Assembly (NCBI RefSeq): GCF_900197855.1
Contig: NZ_FZMQ01000005.1
Coordinates: forward strand, 88,175 to 152,174
From: Helicobacter cynogastricus
GTDB lineage: Bacteria > Campylobacterota > Campylobacteria > Campylobacterales > Helicobacteraceae
DNA length: 64,000 nucleotides
Direction of reading: 5' to 3'
Both the position numbers and the translations under genes were made by a program. Of this stretch, positions 16,119 to 25,133 are shown one piece after another; positions within the stretch are counted from its first letter, which is position 1; every line of letters starts with the position of its first letter. The notes under the pieces are model-generated. The model was given only the letters and a program-made list of their open reading frames with translations. It searched no databases and was not told where the DNA came from.

Positions 16119-17119
16119 GTGAGCAGGTCGTGATCTAAAATCTGGGCGTGGTGGGGGGTGAAATGCGCTTGGGCGTGGTGGGGGATGGGTTGGTGGGGTT
16201 CTAGGGAGGTGTTGGTATGGGTTAAGAGCATATTAATATGATCTTGCAAGCTAGAGAGCAGATGCCAACCCCCCTCAATGATATTAAAGCCGGTATGCAG
16301 GGGCAAATCCTGCACGCGGGTATAGAGTCGGACTTCACGCCCAGCCACGCCAAAGAGGGGCAAAGTGCGATCGATTATAGGGTTACGGCTTAAAATGGCG
16401 ACATCACAAAGTCTATCTTGATAGAGTGGGTCAGCAAAGCGGTGATCCAGCAAGGGGCGATCGGTGCGCGCGCTCTGTCCAGAGATAATAAGGGTACTAG
16501 CAACCCCGCGTTGGTTATGGGTAAAATTAAGGCTTTTAGTCCCGGAAATCTTGCCTTGATAGTTGCCATCTAGTCTTGTGGCGATTTTAAAGAGATTAAA
16601 CACCCCTTTGTTAGATAGACATCTAAAGGGGTAGAGTAAGTGATAACATGCGGGCAAATCCAGCACAATCACTTCAATACCGGCATCTTGTAGGCGTTTT
16701 AAGCCCCCTTGAGCTGGAGGATGTTGCTCTAGTGCGCCAATGACCACGCGTTTAGGCTTAAGCGCACACAACAGAGCTGCACAGGGAGGGGTTTTGCCAA
16801 AATGATTACAAGGCTCTAGGGTTACTAGAAGGGTGCACTCTTTAAAGAGATCGTTATGATTTTGGGCTAAAAAGTTGTAATTAGCTTGCTTGTCTAGGGG
16901 GTCGATGTCTTTAGGGAAGGGGGTGGGACTAAGCGCATCAAACGCCTCTCTTAGGGCGCGCACTTCGGCATGGGGGGTATGGGCTTTGGTGTGGGTCTGC
17001 AGGCTTAAGAGGCGATAATTTTGATCTAGCACCATGCACGCCACGCTAGGGTTGGGCAAAGCCAAAGTTTGCACCTCCCAAGCTTGATTAAGGCAAGATT
17101 GCATTAAGAGTTCAAACAT
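16088..17119 (-). CDS. ribD: bifunctional riboflavin biosynthesis deaminase/reductase RibD
   Basis: A 343-residue protein with an N-terminal cytidine-deaminase-type zinc site (HAEVRAL, then EPCNHFGKTPPC) and a C-terminal reductase region (KIATRLDGNYQGKISG, RGVASTLIISGQSART). It converts the GTP-derived pyrimidine in two steps of riboflavin synthesis. The reductase half looks short and divergent, as usual in Helicobacter. It lies between gltS and the TrmN6-like gene. Confidence 0.9.
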   Translation of the reverse strand: MFELLMQSCLNQAWEVQTLALPNPSVACMVLDQNYRLLSLQTHTKAHTPHAEVRALREAFDALSPTPFPKDIDPLDKQANYNFLAQNHNDLFKECTLLVTLEPCNHFGKTPPCAALLCALKPKRVVIGALEQHPPAQGGLKRLQDAGIEVIVLDLPACYHLLYPFRCLSNKGVFNLFKIATRLDGNYQGKISGTKSLNFTHNQRGVASTLIISGQSARTDRPLLDHRFADPLYQDRLCDVAILSRNPIIDRTLPLFGVAGREVRLYTRVQDLPLHTGFNIIEGGWHLLSSLQDHINMLLTHTNTSLEPHQPIPHHAQAHFTPHHAQILDHDLLTWHSCGSTNL

Positions 17120-17126
17120 GGCGCGC

Positions 17127-18356
17127 CTAAGAGAAGAAGGGCAGAGCTAAGAAGCTTTTGATCACCACAGCGTTAATAATGTCTACAAAAAACGCTCCTA
17201 CTAAAGGCACAACTAGAAAAGCGACATGGCTATGCCCGTAGTGGGTGGTGATGGTTTGCATGTTCACCATTGCTGTAGGGGTTGCGCCCAAACCAAAACC
17301 ACAATGCCCCGCGCTCAAAACCGCCGCATCGTAGTTTTTACCACAGACTCTAAAGGTTACAAAAATGCTATAAAGAATCATCACCACTACCTGCGCGCTC
17401 AAAATGATGATGATGGGCAGAGCCAAATGGGCGAGTTTGATGAGATCAATGCTCATTAAAGCATAGGCCAAAAAGAGATTAAGGCTTACATTCCCAATCA
17501 CGCTCACTTCCCGATCAAAGACTTTATGGATTTTAAAATAAGAAAGTAGATTGCGCAAGATCACCCCCACAAACAAGCACCATACAAAGGTGGGTAGAGT
17601 AACTCCGCCCACCTTGACCTGTGCCATTTTAGAGATGAGCGTACCTACCAAGAGGGCGATACTCACTAGAGCTAGACTTTCTACAAAACTGCTGGCCGTG
17701 ATCAAGCGTTCTTTTCTGGGGGTTTCAAATACACTGGGGGGTTCTTGCTCCATGCGTTCCTTATCTTTTTGGCTGGGTTCTAATTTGTATTTTTTAATGA
17801 GATAGCGCGCCACAGGCCCGCCAATGATTCCTCCGCTCACCAGCCCAAAGGTTGCGCAAGTAATAGACACCTCTAGGCTTTCAGCAAAGTCATAAGGGGG
17901 TTTGATAAAGACATCTGACCACGCTGCGCTAGTACCATGCCCTCCAATTAAAGAAATTGAGCCCCCCAAGAGCCCCATCAAGGGATTAGCCCCAATCAGG
18001 CTTGCAATGCCCACCCCTACGGCGTTTTGCACCACCACAAACACCCCTACCACTGCCACAAAAATGCCCAACATTTTGCCCCCTCTCTTCAAGGAAGCGA
18101 AATCCGCGCTCAGACCTATGGTGATAAAGAAAGTCAACATGAGAGGGGTTTTCAACCCCGAATCAAGCACTAATTTAAAGTCGTAAAATTTGTGTGCAAT
18201 GAGAATCGTCAGTGCCACTAGCACTCCCCCCACTACTGGCTCAGGGATGTCATAATCGCGCAAAAGCTTAATTTTGGAGATGATCCAACGGCCTAACAAT
18301 AGCACTCCCACCATGCATACTAAAGTCCCATAAATATCAAGAGTGATCGTCTGCAT
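17127..18356 (-). CDS. gltS: sodium/glutamate symporter GltS
   Basis: A 409-residue inner-membrane protein with ten or more spans. It carries the two GltS re-entrant loop signatures, GGSISLIGGHGTSAAW in the middle and SAGHCGFGLGATPTA near the end. It imports glutamate with sodium. The gene starts the minus-strand run gltS-ribD-methyltransferase-ccoI and is divergent from the dehydrogenase gene at 18438, with a short shared promoter region. Confidence 0.94.
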   Translation of the reverse strand: MQTITLDIYGTLVCMVGVLLLGRWIISKIKLLRDYDIPEPVVGGVLVALTILIAHKFYDFKLVLDSGLKTPLMLTFFITIGLSADFASLKRGGKMLGIFVAVVGVFVVVQNAVGVGIASLIGANPLMGLLGGSISLIGGHGTSAAWSDVFIKPPYDFAESLEVSITCATFGLVSGGIIGGPVARYLIKKYKLEPSQKDKERMEQEPPSVFETPRKERLITASSFVESLALVSIALLVGTLISKMAQVKVGGVTLPTFVWCLFVGVILRNLLSYFKIHKVFDREVSVIGNVSLNLFLAYALMSIDLIKLAHLALPIIIILSAQVVVMILYSIFVTFRVCGKNYDAAVLSAGHCGFGLGATPTAMVNMQTITTHYGHSHVAFLVVPLVGAFFVDIINAVVIKSFLALPFFS

Positions 18357-18400
18357 CGCTAACCCCGTTTAATTTAATTTAAGCGTTAAAATATTTAGCT

Positions 18401-18406
18401 TATAAT
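18401..18406 (+). promoter_or_regulatory. candidate -10 element TATAAT for the dehydrogenase gene
   Basis: A perfect TATAAT lies 32 nt before ATG 18438, inside an 81-nt A/T-rich divergent intergenic region shared with gltS. No convincing -35 is seen, which is normal for Helicobacter sigma-80 promoters. Confidence 0.45.
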
Positions 18407-18437
18407 AGCATAAACGCGTTATGATAAAAGGGAAGAG

Positions 18438-19649
18438 ATGTCTGTTGTCTTGCAAATTGGAGCCGGGGGAGTTGGTGGCGTGGTAGCCCATAAGCTGTGC
18501 CAAAACCGCCAAGTTTTTAGCCAAGTGGTGTTGGCTAGCCGCACGCTTTCTAAATGCCAGCAAATCGCCAAAGAGGTCAAGGCGAGAGGTTTGGGCGAGG
18601 TGGTTTGTGAGCAGGTGGATGCTAACAGCGTGCAGGAAGTCATCGCTCTTATTGAAAAATACCGCCCCAAAGTGGTGATCAATGTCGCTCTGCCCTATCA
18701 AGATTTAGTCATCATGCAGGCGTGTCTACAAACTAAGACTAATTACCTAGACACTGCCAATTACGAACATCCCGATGTCGCTAAATTCGAATACAAAGAA
18801 CAATGGGCCTTTGATAAGGCCTACAAAGAAGCCCAGATTTTTGGTTTGCTAGGAAGCGGTTTTGATCCCGGGGTTACCAATGTCTTTTGTGCCTACGCCC
18901 AAAAACACCATTTTGATGAGATTTACAATATTGACATTTTAGATTGCAATGCAGGCAACCACCCCTACCCCTTTGCGACCAATTTTAATCCTGAGATCAA
19001 TCTAAGAGAAGTGAGCGCACCGGGGCGTTACTATGAAAATGGTGCATGGGTGGAAACCAAGCCTTTAGAAATCAAGCAAACATGGGCGTATCCTGGCATT
19101 GGCGAGCGCGACTCTTATTTGCTCTACCATGAGGAGCTAGAATCCCTAGTGAGGCACATTAAAGGCTTAAAGCGAATCCGCTTTTTTATGACCTTTTCAG
19201 AGAATTACCTCAATCACATGCGCTGTTTGGCCAATGTGGGTATGCTCAATATCGATCCGGTGGAAGTGCCTACCGCACAGGGAGGTAGCGCACAAATCGT
19301 GCCCATTCAGGTATTAAAGCAACTCTTGCCCGATCCTGCTAGTCTTGCAGGCAAGACGACAGGTAAAACTAATATTGGGTGCTACATTCATGGCAGTCAG
19401 AACAAACAGGAAAAAAAGCTCTATATTTACAATGTGTGCGATCATCAAAAATGCTATGATGAAGTGGGCGCACAAGCCATTAGCTACACCACCGGTGTAC
19501 CCGCTGTGGTAGGGGCGATGATGATTTGTACGGGCATTTGGGGGGGAGAAAACTCTAAGGGAGTGTTTAACTTAGAGCAACTCGATCCCGATCCTTTCTT
19601 AGAAGAACTTGCCAAACAAGGTTTAAGTTACGAAGTGATCGTGCGTTAA
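18438..19649 (+). CDS. saccharopine-dehydrogenase-family enzyme, probably carboxynorspermidine dehydrogenase
   Basis: A 403-residue oxidoreductase with an N-terminal Rossmann motif GAGGVGGVVAHKL and the family features LGSGFDPGVTNVFCAYA and FMTFSENYLNH. In Campylobacterota such proteins make carboxyspermidine or carboxynorspermidine for spermidine synthesis instead of acting in lysine degradation. I infer that role from the lineage. The decarboxylase partner is not in this window. Confidence 0.82.
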   Translation: MSVVLQIGAGGVGGVVAHKLCQNRQVFSQVVLASRTLSKCQQIAKEVKARGLGEVVCEQVDANSVQEVIALIEKYRPKVVINVALPYQDLVIMQACLQTKTNYLDTANYEHPDVAKFEYKEQWAFDKAYKEAQIFGLLGSGFDPGVTNVFCAYAQKHHFDEIYNIDILDCNAGNHPYPFATNFNPEINLREVSAPGRYYENGAWVETKPLEIKQTWAYPGIGERDSYLLYHEELESLVRHIKGLKRIRFFMTFSENYLNHMRCLANVGMLNIDPVEVPTAQGGSAQIVPIQVLKQLLPDPASLAGKTTGKTNIGCYIHGSQNKQEKKLYIYNVCDHQKCYDEVGAQAISYTTGVPAVVGAMMICTGIWGGENSKGVFNLEQLDPDPFLEELAKQGLSYEVIVR

Positions 19650-19703
19650 ATCTTTGCCCTAAGCTTCCGTGCGAAGCTCACACTAACATAGGGGATTTTT
19701 GGA

Positions 19704-20843
19704 GTGGCCTTTTTACACCTGTGCTTTGTAAAGCGATGGTCTTACTGGTGGGCTATCATGGCCTTAAGCATCGCTTCAGCTTATTATTTTGGTTTACTGG
19801 GCACTTATTGGGCGGTTACAGGGGAATTTACCCGTTGGAGCGGACACATTTTGCATGCCTTAGGTGTGGACACCCATAACTTAGGTTATTTCAAGATCAT
19901 TGGATTGCATGGCACGCCCCTAGATCGCATTGATGGCATGATGCTTTTGGGAATGTTTGGGGGAGCTTTTTGCGCGGCCGCTTGGGCGGGTCAGATCAGA
20001 TTTAGCGGATTTTACAGCTATAAACAGGCGAGCAGAGCTCTTTTGGGTGGGGTGTTAGCAGGCTTTGGAGCTAGGCTTGGCATGGGTTGCAATTTGGCCA
20101 GCTTTTTAACCGGAATTCCGCAATTTAGCCTACACGCGTGGTTTTTTACTTTGGCGACCTTGCTAGGCATTTATGGGGGCGTGAAGTTTATCGAGTGCTC
20201 AGTCTGCCAGCTTGAGCATGCAGGGCGCGCTTTGTCCAAAGGACTATCTAGGTTTTTAGGTGTACTGGTTTTTATTTTAGTGGGGGCTTGGATGATTTAT
20301 GAGGGCACTAACACAAGGGTTAAACTGGCCTGCGCTTTGGGTTTTGGCTGGGTCTTTGGGATCATCATTTCAAGAGCACAAATTTGCTTCACCAGTGCGT
20401 TTAGAGATTTGTTTCTTGAGGGCAAAAGTGGAATAGCATGCGCGTTGGTGGTAGGCATGATGGTTTCTAGCATCGGAGTGTTTAGCTATATCCATTTGGG
20501 CGTGTCGCCTAAAATTATGTGGACTTCTCCGGGGATTTTTGTAGGCGGATTGCTCTTTGGCGTGGGGATTGTGATAGCTGGGGGATGTGAATGTGGTTGG
20601 ATATATAAGGCAATGCAGGGACAAATGTATTTTATGTTGGTGGGTGTGGGCAATATTTTAGGCGCAGGCTTACTTGCCCTGCTTTGGGATCATTTTGCCC
20701 CATGGATTACGGATTATCCAAAAGTGAATTTGCTAACTTGGCTGGGCACGCTTAAGGGTTTGAGTCTGCATTTTGTACTGCTCTTGGGATTGTTATGGAT
20801 CATTGTTGAGATTAGCAGAGCTAAAAAATCTTCTCTCAAATAA
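19704..20843 (+). CDS. YeeE/YedE family (sulfur/selenium) permease
   Basis: A 379-residue inner-membrane protein with about ten spans and two internally related halves. Each half has a conserved Cys-Gly loop, GARLGMGCNLASF and AGGCECGWIYKAMQG, which define the YeeE/YedE (DUF395) family that moves thiosulfate or reduced selenium species. The start is GTG 19704. No TusA-like partner gene is adjacent, so the substrate stays open. Confidence 0.85.
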   Translation: MAFLHLCFVKRWSYWWAIMALSIASAYYFGLLGTYWAVTGEFTRWSGHILHALGVDTHNLGYFKIIGLHGTPLDRIDGMMLLGMFGGAFCAAAWAGQIRFSGFYSYKQASRALLGGVLAGFGARLGMGCNLASFLTGIPQFSLHAWFFTLATLLGIYGGVKFIECSVCQLEHAGRALSKGLSRFLGVLVFILVGAWMIYEGTNTRVKLACALGFGWVFGIIISRAQICFTSAFRDLFLEGKSGIACALVVGMMVSSIGVFSYIHLGVSPKIMWTSPGIFVGGLLFGVGIVIAGGCECGWIYKAMQGQMYFMLVGVGNILGAGLLALLWDHFAPWITDYPKVNLLTWLGTLKGLSLHFVLLLGLLWIIVEISRAKKSSLK

Positions 20844-20928
20844 AAAGTTTTACAGAATTTTTAGAACTGATAGAAGCAGACAAGACCACTTGGCTGTTAG
20901 AATGATTGATTGAATGAAGGAATGTTAC

Positions 20929-21835
20929 ATGAATGTCAAATTAGGGCTATTTTATATGCCTTTAAGTGCCTTTAACTTGGGAGTCATGGGAGCACTCATT
21001 AAAATAATGAGCAATTATTATTCACCCCCTAGAAAATATCTTTTATCGTTCTTTTTTCATGCTCTTGTTTCTAACACTACTTTACTACGCTAAACCCTTT
21101 AGTTTTAAAGCGCATAAAAAAGGAGGAACTTTTTTATTATATTGGCGTATGGTAATTGGGTCAATTAGCATGATCTTGATGTGTTATAACATCTATACCA
21201 TGTCTTTGAGCACTGCCACCGCCTTTAATCAAAGTGCGCCCCTCTATTCGATTACGATCGCCTTTTTTATTTTTAAAGAACCCATAAGCCCGCGCTTACT
21301 ATTGGCAGGTTTATTAGGAGTGATGGGCGTGATACTGGTTACTAATCCATATACTGGCACTCTTTCATGGTGGCAGATTGTCTGTGGCATACTCAATGGT
21401 TTATTGGTAGCCATAGCTTACACCAGTTTAAACCGCCTGAAAGAATATTATGATGAAGGCTTTGTGGTTTTTGTTTTTAGTTTGTGCCTAAGTGTTTTGG
21501 GTTTTATAGGATTATTTATACATCTGCCTCCCTTTGCCTCAGGTTACTATCCCTTACGCTTTAGTGGGAGCTGGTGGCAGTGGGATATGTGGGTTTTCAT
21601 GGGAATTGGACTTACAGGTATGTTGGGGCAGTTTTTCCTCACCAAAGCTTATATGAGTGCTCCAGCAGGGATCATCTCTCCGATAAATTACACCCGTTTA
21701 ATTTGGAGTAGCGTCTTTGGAATGATGTTAGGAGATCCGTGGCTAGACATTTGGCAAGGAGTTGGCATAGGACTCATTGTCTTCTCAGGAGTGCTTATTA
21801 CGACTCAAATGGGTAAAAAGACGCGCAAACTATAG
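20929..21835 (+). pseudogene. EamA/DMT-family transporter with a one-base frameshift
   Basis: ATG 20929 opens a first span (LGLFYMPLSAFNLGVMGALI) in one frame. The rest, from 21031, is in another frame and holds nine more spans of a drug/metabolite transporter with two EamA domains (TAFNQSAPLYSI, FKEPISPRLLLAGLLG). Removing one C from CCCCC at 21025-21029 restores a continuous 301-residue protein reading SPLENIFYRSFFMLL across the junction. As read, only a product from ATG 21059 (258 residues, lacking the first span) could be made. Substrate unknown. Confidence 0.78.
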
Positions 21836-21918
21836 CAAAGTTACAATTTTTGGGAAAAAAGCATGGAAACTTTGGGTTGATGGGTATTATAATGAGGGTT
21901 TTTAAAATAAGGATTATC

Positions 21919-22068
21919 ATGAGGCATGGATTATTGTTGGTATTATTGGCAGTGGGTGCAGTGGGATGTTACACACAGACACCGCAAAACAAAGAGAACA
22001 AAACGAACGCACCAAAATACAATGTAGACCCGGCTAAACAAAAAACCCTATTGCATGGAAAACGCTAG
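21919..22068 (+). CDS. small lipoprotein (49 residues)
   Basis: ATG 21919 has a TAAGGA site upstream and encodes a lipoprotein signal peptide with lipobox AVGC. About 30 polar residues follow (KENKTNAPKYNVDPAKQKTL). The size and pattern resemble the LptM/YifL-type small lipoproteins. The open frame extends to 21850, but only the later start gives a proper signal peptide. It ends just before the tRNA. Confidence 0.7.
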   Translation: MRHGLLLVLLAVGAVGCYTQTPQNKENKTNAPKYNVDPAKQKTLLHGKR

Positions 22069-22080
22069 ATGTAGATAAAG

Positions 22081-22158
22081 TGGTCGGAGTAGCGGGATTC
22101 AAACCCACGACCTCACCCACCCCAAGGGTGCGCGCTAATCAGGCTGCGCCATACTCCG
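22081..22158 (-). tRNA. tRNA-Pro (anticodon GGG)
   Basis: The minus strand folds as a full cloverleaf. The acceptor is CGGAGTA paired with TACTCCG, the D arm has AGCCTGATTA, and the anticodon stem CACCC/GGGTG closes the loop TTGGGGT (anticodon GGG, proline). The T loop is TTTGAATC, and A73 plus an encoded CCA occupy 22081-22084. It is convergent with the small lipoprotein gene. Confidence 0.95.
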
Positions 22159-22213
22159 CTTCAAAAAGTCTTAATCTTACTCCCATAAGCATTAATTTTA
22201 ACTTAAAATACAT

Positions 22214-22250
22214 GTTATGATGACATTATGTTATAATGGCATATCATAAC
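22214..22250 (+). promoter_or_regulatory. nested inverted repeats over the modA promoter (candidate operator)
   Basis: GTTATGAT (22214-22221) and ATCATAAC (22243-22250) form an exact outer dyad. CATTAT (22224-22229) and ATAATG (22233-22238) form an inner one. A TATAAT -10 candidate (22232-22237) lies inside, 25 nt before the modA ATG. A molybdate-responsive or other repressor could act here. The GTTAT/ATAAC half-sites resemble ModE-type boxes, but no regulator gene is in the window. Confidence 0.55.
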
Positions 22251-22261
22251 GAGGAAATAAC

Positions 22262-23002
22262 ATGGGATTTGTACCACGATTCTTGATCATGGCGTTGTTG
22301 ACTCTCTCTATGAGTGTAGCTAAGGAAATCAAAGAGGTTCATGTTGCTGGGGCAGCTAATCTTACTAAAGCCTTAGAAGCGATCAAGCAGGCTTTTTTAA
22401 AAGAACACCCAAATGTTAAGGTGTATTTGAGTTTTGGATCTTCGGGCAAGCTTTATAATCAAATCCATCAAGGTGCGCCCTTTGATCTCTTTGTGAGCGC
22501 GGATAAAAAACGCCCCTTACGCTTGAGTGAGGATAAGATCGCCCCCTACACGCCCAAAATCTACGCAAAGGGCGTGCTAGTGTTGTGGAGCAAAACGCGC
22601 TTAGTGCCCTCCTTAGAGGTCTTAAAGGGTTCTTTCAAACACCTCGCTATGGCTAACCCCACTTTAGCTCCCTATGGCAGAGCTAGTATGGAAGTGCTTG
22701 AAAAACTCCAACTTGCCCAAATTCTCAAGCCCAAGATTTTACTAGGCAACTCCATCGCCCAAGCTAATCAGTATGTCGCTAGCGGGGGGGCTGAATTGGG
22801 TTTTAGCGCGCTCTCTTTGATGGATCGCCACGATTCTAAGCACTATTACATCGTGCCCAAAGAGTATTACCAACCCATTGAGCAAGCCCTCGTGCTCACC
22901 AATGCGGGGGGAAAAAATCCCCTTGCTAGAGAGTTTGAACGCTTTATATTCGGGCAGAGAGGGCGCACGATTTTGAAAAATTACGGCTACATTGTGGATT
23001 AG
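22262..23002 (+). CDS. modA: molybdate ABC transporter substrate-binding protein
   Basis: A 246-residue periplasmic binding protein with a signal peptide ending near SVAKE. The ModA features are VAGAANLTKALEAI, LSFGSSGKLYNQI with the oxyanion-binding Ser, FDLFVSADKKRP and the Tyr-bearing LAPYGRASMEVL. It delivers molybdate to ModB. GAGGAAATAAC precedes the ATG. The stop overlaps the GTG of modB. Confidence 0.93.
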   Translation: MGFVPRFLIMALLTLSMSVAKEIKEVHVAGAANLTKALEAIKQAFLKEHPNVKVYLSFGSSGKLYNQIHQGAPFDLFVSADKKRPLRLSEDKIAPYTPKIYAKGVLVLWSKTRLVPSLEVLKGSFKHLAMANPTLAPYGRASMEVLEKLQLAQILKPKILLGNSIAQANQYVASGGAELGFSALSLMDRHDSKHYYIVPKEYYQPIEQALVLTNAGGKNPLAREFERFIFGQRGRTILKNYGYIVD

Positions 23003-23682
23003 TGGATCACGCCTTTTTCACCACTCTTAAGCTCACCTTTGCCCTAGCCACCTGCACAACCCTCATCTTACTCCCCCTTGGATTAGCTTTGGGGGTTTAT
23101 TTGGCACACAGGCAGGGCTTGCTCAAAACTCTCTTAGAAACTCTCACTTGGATGCCTCTAGTGCTTCCTCCCACGGTGTTAGGGTTTTATCTCTTGTTGC
23201 TTTTGTCCCCTACCAGTCCATTAGGACTTTTTGTAGAAAAATACTTGCATGTGCGCCTAGTTTTTAGCTTTGAGGGACTTATCTTGGGCAGTGTGATCTT
23301 TTCTCTACCCTTCATGGTCAACCCCATCCAGCACGCTCTAGCTAATTTGCCTTCTTCACTCAAAGAGGCAAGCTATACTTTGGGTAAGGGCAAACTTTTT
23401 ACCTTTTTTAGGGTGCTCTTGCCTAATATTAAGCCTAGTCTATGGCTTGCCATCACGACTACTTTTACACACACCATCGGAGAGTTTGGAGTAGTGATGA
23501 TGCTAGGAGGGGATATTGAGGGGAAAACACGCGTGGCTAGTGTAGCAATCTTTATTGCCTCAGAAGCCAATGATGATACACTAGCTAACCAATACGCCCT
23601 AGTGCTTTCTAGCGTGAGTTTTGCCCTGCTCTTTGGGATACTTTGGTGGCAAAAGCGAGCAAATAATTTTTACAAAAAATAA
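23002..23682 (+). CDS. modB: molybdate ABC transporter permease
   Basis: A 226-residue inner-membrane permease with about five spans. The EAA-loop region EASYTLGKGKLFTFFRVLLP is followed by HTIGEFGVVMMLGGDIEGKTR, a ModB hallmark. The GTG at 23002 is coupled to modA. The ATPase gene modC does not follow; the next gene is on the other strand and is unrelated. Confidence 0.92.
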   Translation: MDHAFFTTLKLTFALATCTTLILLPLGLALGVYLAHRQGLLKTLLETLTWMPLVLPPTVLGFYLLLLLSPTSPLGLFVEKYLHVRLVFSFEGLILGSVIFSLPFMVNPIQHALANLPSSLKEASYTLGKGKLFTFFRVLLPNIKPSLWLAITTTFTHTIGEFGVVMMLGGDIEGKTRVASVAIFIASEANDDTLANQYALVLSSVSFALLFGILWWQKRANNFYKK

Positions 23683-24227
23683 CGCACGCTAGCAAACCCC
23701 CTTAAGCCCTTTGAAGCAATTAACTTTACTTGCTCAATCTCCACAATTCCACCTAAACCAAAAACATGATCTTTTTCTAGGAGGGTGAGTTGATCTAAAT
23801 ATTCCAAACCCAAGGGAGGAGGTTTGTTGGGGGTAGAAAAAATGGGGCTCAAGGTGCAAAAAGATGCGCCTAGCTCTAGGGCTTGCTGCACCTCTAGCGT
23901 GCTATGCGCGCTATAAAAGCTAGAGAGAGTGGGGGGGATGCTAGATAATTCTTGAAGCGCATCGCCTTTAGCATGCACGCCAAAAAAGCCATATTCAAGG
24001 GCTTGATTAAGACTTACAGAGAAGGAGGAGAGGTTAAGATAGCTAGAAATTTCAAAAGTTTTACATAGTTCTACAAAGCAGGTGAGTTGATCGGGATGGG
24101 CGTGCGGGGCGCGTAAACAGGCGCGCACAGGGTGGTGGGTGCTAAAGCTTTTGAAAAGGGTGGTTTTAAAATCCGCAGGACTAAGCGCGCATAAAAAAGG
24201 TGGAGTGATGCAATAAGATTCGATCAA
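23670..24227 (-). CDS. thiamine-phosphate-synthase-like (ThiE/TenI family) protein
   Basis: A 185-residue TIM-barrel protein. It has the family elements GFFGVHAKGDALQ, SFCTLSPIFSTPNKPPPLGLEYL and VFGLGGI. These resemble the ThiE phosphate loop and pyrimidine-binding regions. It is shorter than typical ThiE and may be a TenI-type paralogue. It overlaps modB by 13 nt at its 3' end and the upstream small membrane gene by 4 nt. Confidence 0.72.
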   Translation of the reverse strand: MIESYCITPPFLCALSPADFKTTLFKSFSTHHPVRACLRAPHAHPDQLTCFVELCKTFEISSYLNLSSFSVSLNQALEYGFFGVHAKGDALQELSSIPPTLSSFYSAHSTLEVQQALELGASFCTLSPIFSTPNKPPPLGLEYLDQLTLLEKDHVFGLGGIVEIEQVKLIASKGLRGFASVRYFL

Positions 24228-24445
24228 ATGCGATCGCGCGTGCTGTCTTTGAGCAGGGCGGCGATGGATTTAGAGAGTAGGGCAAAAAAGCTAAAGAGCC
24301 CAAAAACAAAGAGAGCAAAAAAGATTGCGACCATCAGACCAAAATCACTAAAGATAAAGAGGCTCAAGGCACCACAAGCAAGCGCGATCCCCACAAAAAG
24401 ACCGGCAAAAAAATCTAAAAAGGCAATGAGGGTGGCTTTTTTCAT
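24224..24445 (-). CDS. small two-span membrane protein downstream of atpB
   Basis: A 73-residue protein with two hydrophobic helices (LIAFLDFFAGLFVGIALACG and a second from LMVAIFFALFVFGLF) and a charged C-terminus. It overlaps atpB by 1 nt and the ThiE-like gene by 4 nt, so it is part of that transcript. I do not recognise a named family. Confidence 0.7.
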   Translation of the reverse strand: MKKATLIAFLDFFAGLFVGIALACGALSLFIFSDFGLMVAIFFALFVFGLFSFFALLSKSIAALLKDSTRDRI

Positions 24446-25125
24446 TAGTGATCTTCATCCACAATGACCGCACCGGCCAAGTAGACATAGGTTAAGATCA
24501 TAAACACGAAGGCTTGTAAAATTCCCATAAAAAAGAGCACCATAAAGGGAGCAATGGGAATGACCCACGGGACTAATAAGAGCATGATGAGCAAGAACAT
24601 ATCATCGCCCTTAATGTTACCAAAGAGACGGAAGGAGAGAGAGATGATCCTAGAGAGGTGGGAGACGATCTCTACGGGCAACATGATAGGGATGAGCCAT
24701 TTAACTGGTCCTAGAAAATGGCTAAAATATTTGATGAGTCCTTGGGTGCGAATCCCCTCAAAGTGGTAGTAAAAAAAGACGATGAGGGCGAGCACAAGGG
24801 TAAAGCTCCAATTAGCTGTGGGGGCTTCAAAGCCGGGGATGATGCCTATCATGTTGCAATAGAACACAAAGAGCGCGATGGTGCCCGCCAGGGGGAAATA
24901 TTTACGCGCTAAATCCTCTCCAATCACATCTTTAGCCACATGTAAAATGCCTTCAATGGTGGCCTCATAGACATTTTGCAGACCAAAGGGCACCATTTGT
25001 AATTTACTAGCGGCAATCTTGCCAATGATGAGGGTAGCTAATGCGCACACAATGGTGTAAAATCCGATGATGAAGCTGTGATCAGGGCTCAATAGCCCTG
25101 CAAAAGTGAAAACCCTATGATCCAT
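24445..25125 (-). CDS. atpB: F0F1 ATP synthase subunit a
   Basis: A 226-residue membrane protein forming the proton path next to the c-ring. The essential Arg lies in the conserved span [16 protein letters not shown], and the last span region is [15 protein letters not shown]. As in other epsilonproteobacteria it lies apart from the main atp operon. Confidence 0.94.
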   Translation of the reverse strand: MDHRVFTFAGLLSPDHSFIIGFYTIVCALATLIIGKIAASKLQMVPFGLQNVYEATIEGILHVAKDVIGEDLARKYFPLAGTIALFVFYCNMIGIIPGFEAPTANWSFTLVLALIVFFYYHFEGIRTQGLIKYFSHFLGPVKWLIPIMLPVEIVSHLSRIISLSFRLFGNIKGDDMFLLIMLLLVPWVIPIAPFMVLFFMGILQAFVFMILTYVYLAGAVIVDEDH

Positions 25126-25133
25126 TCCTTCTC

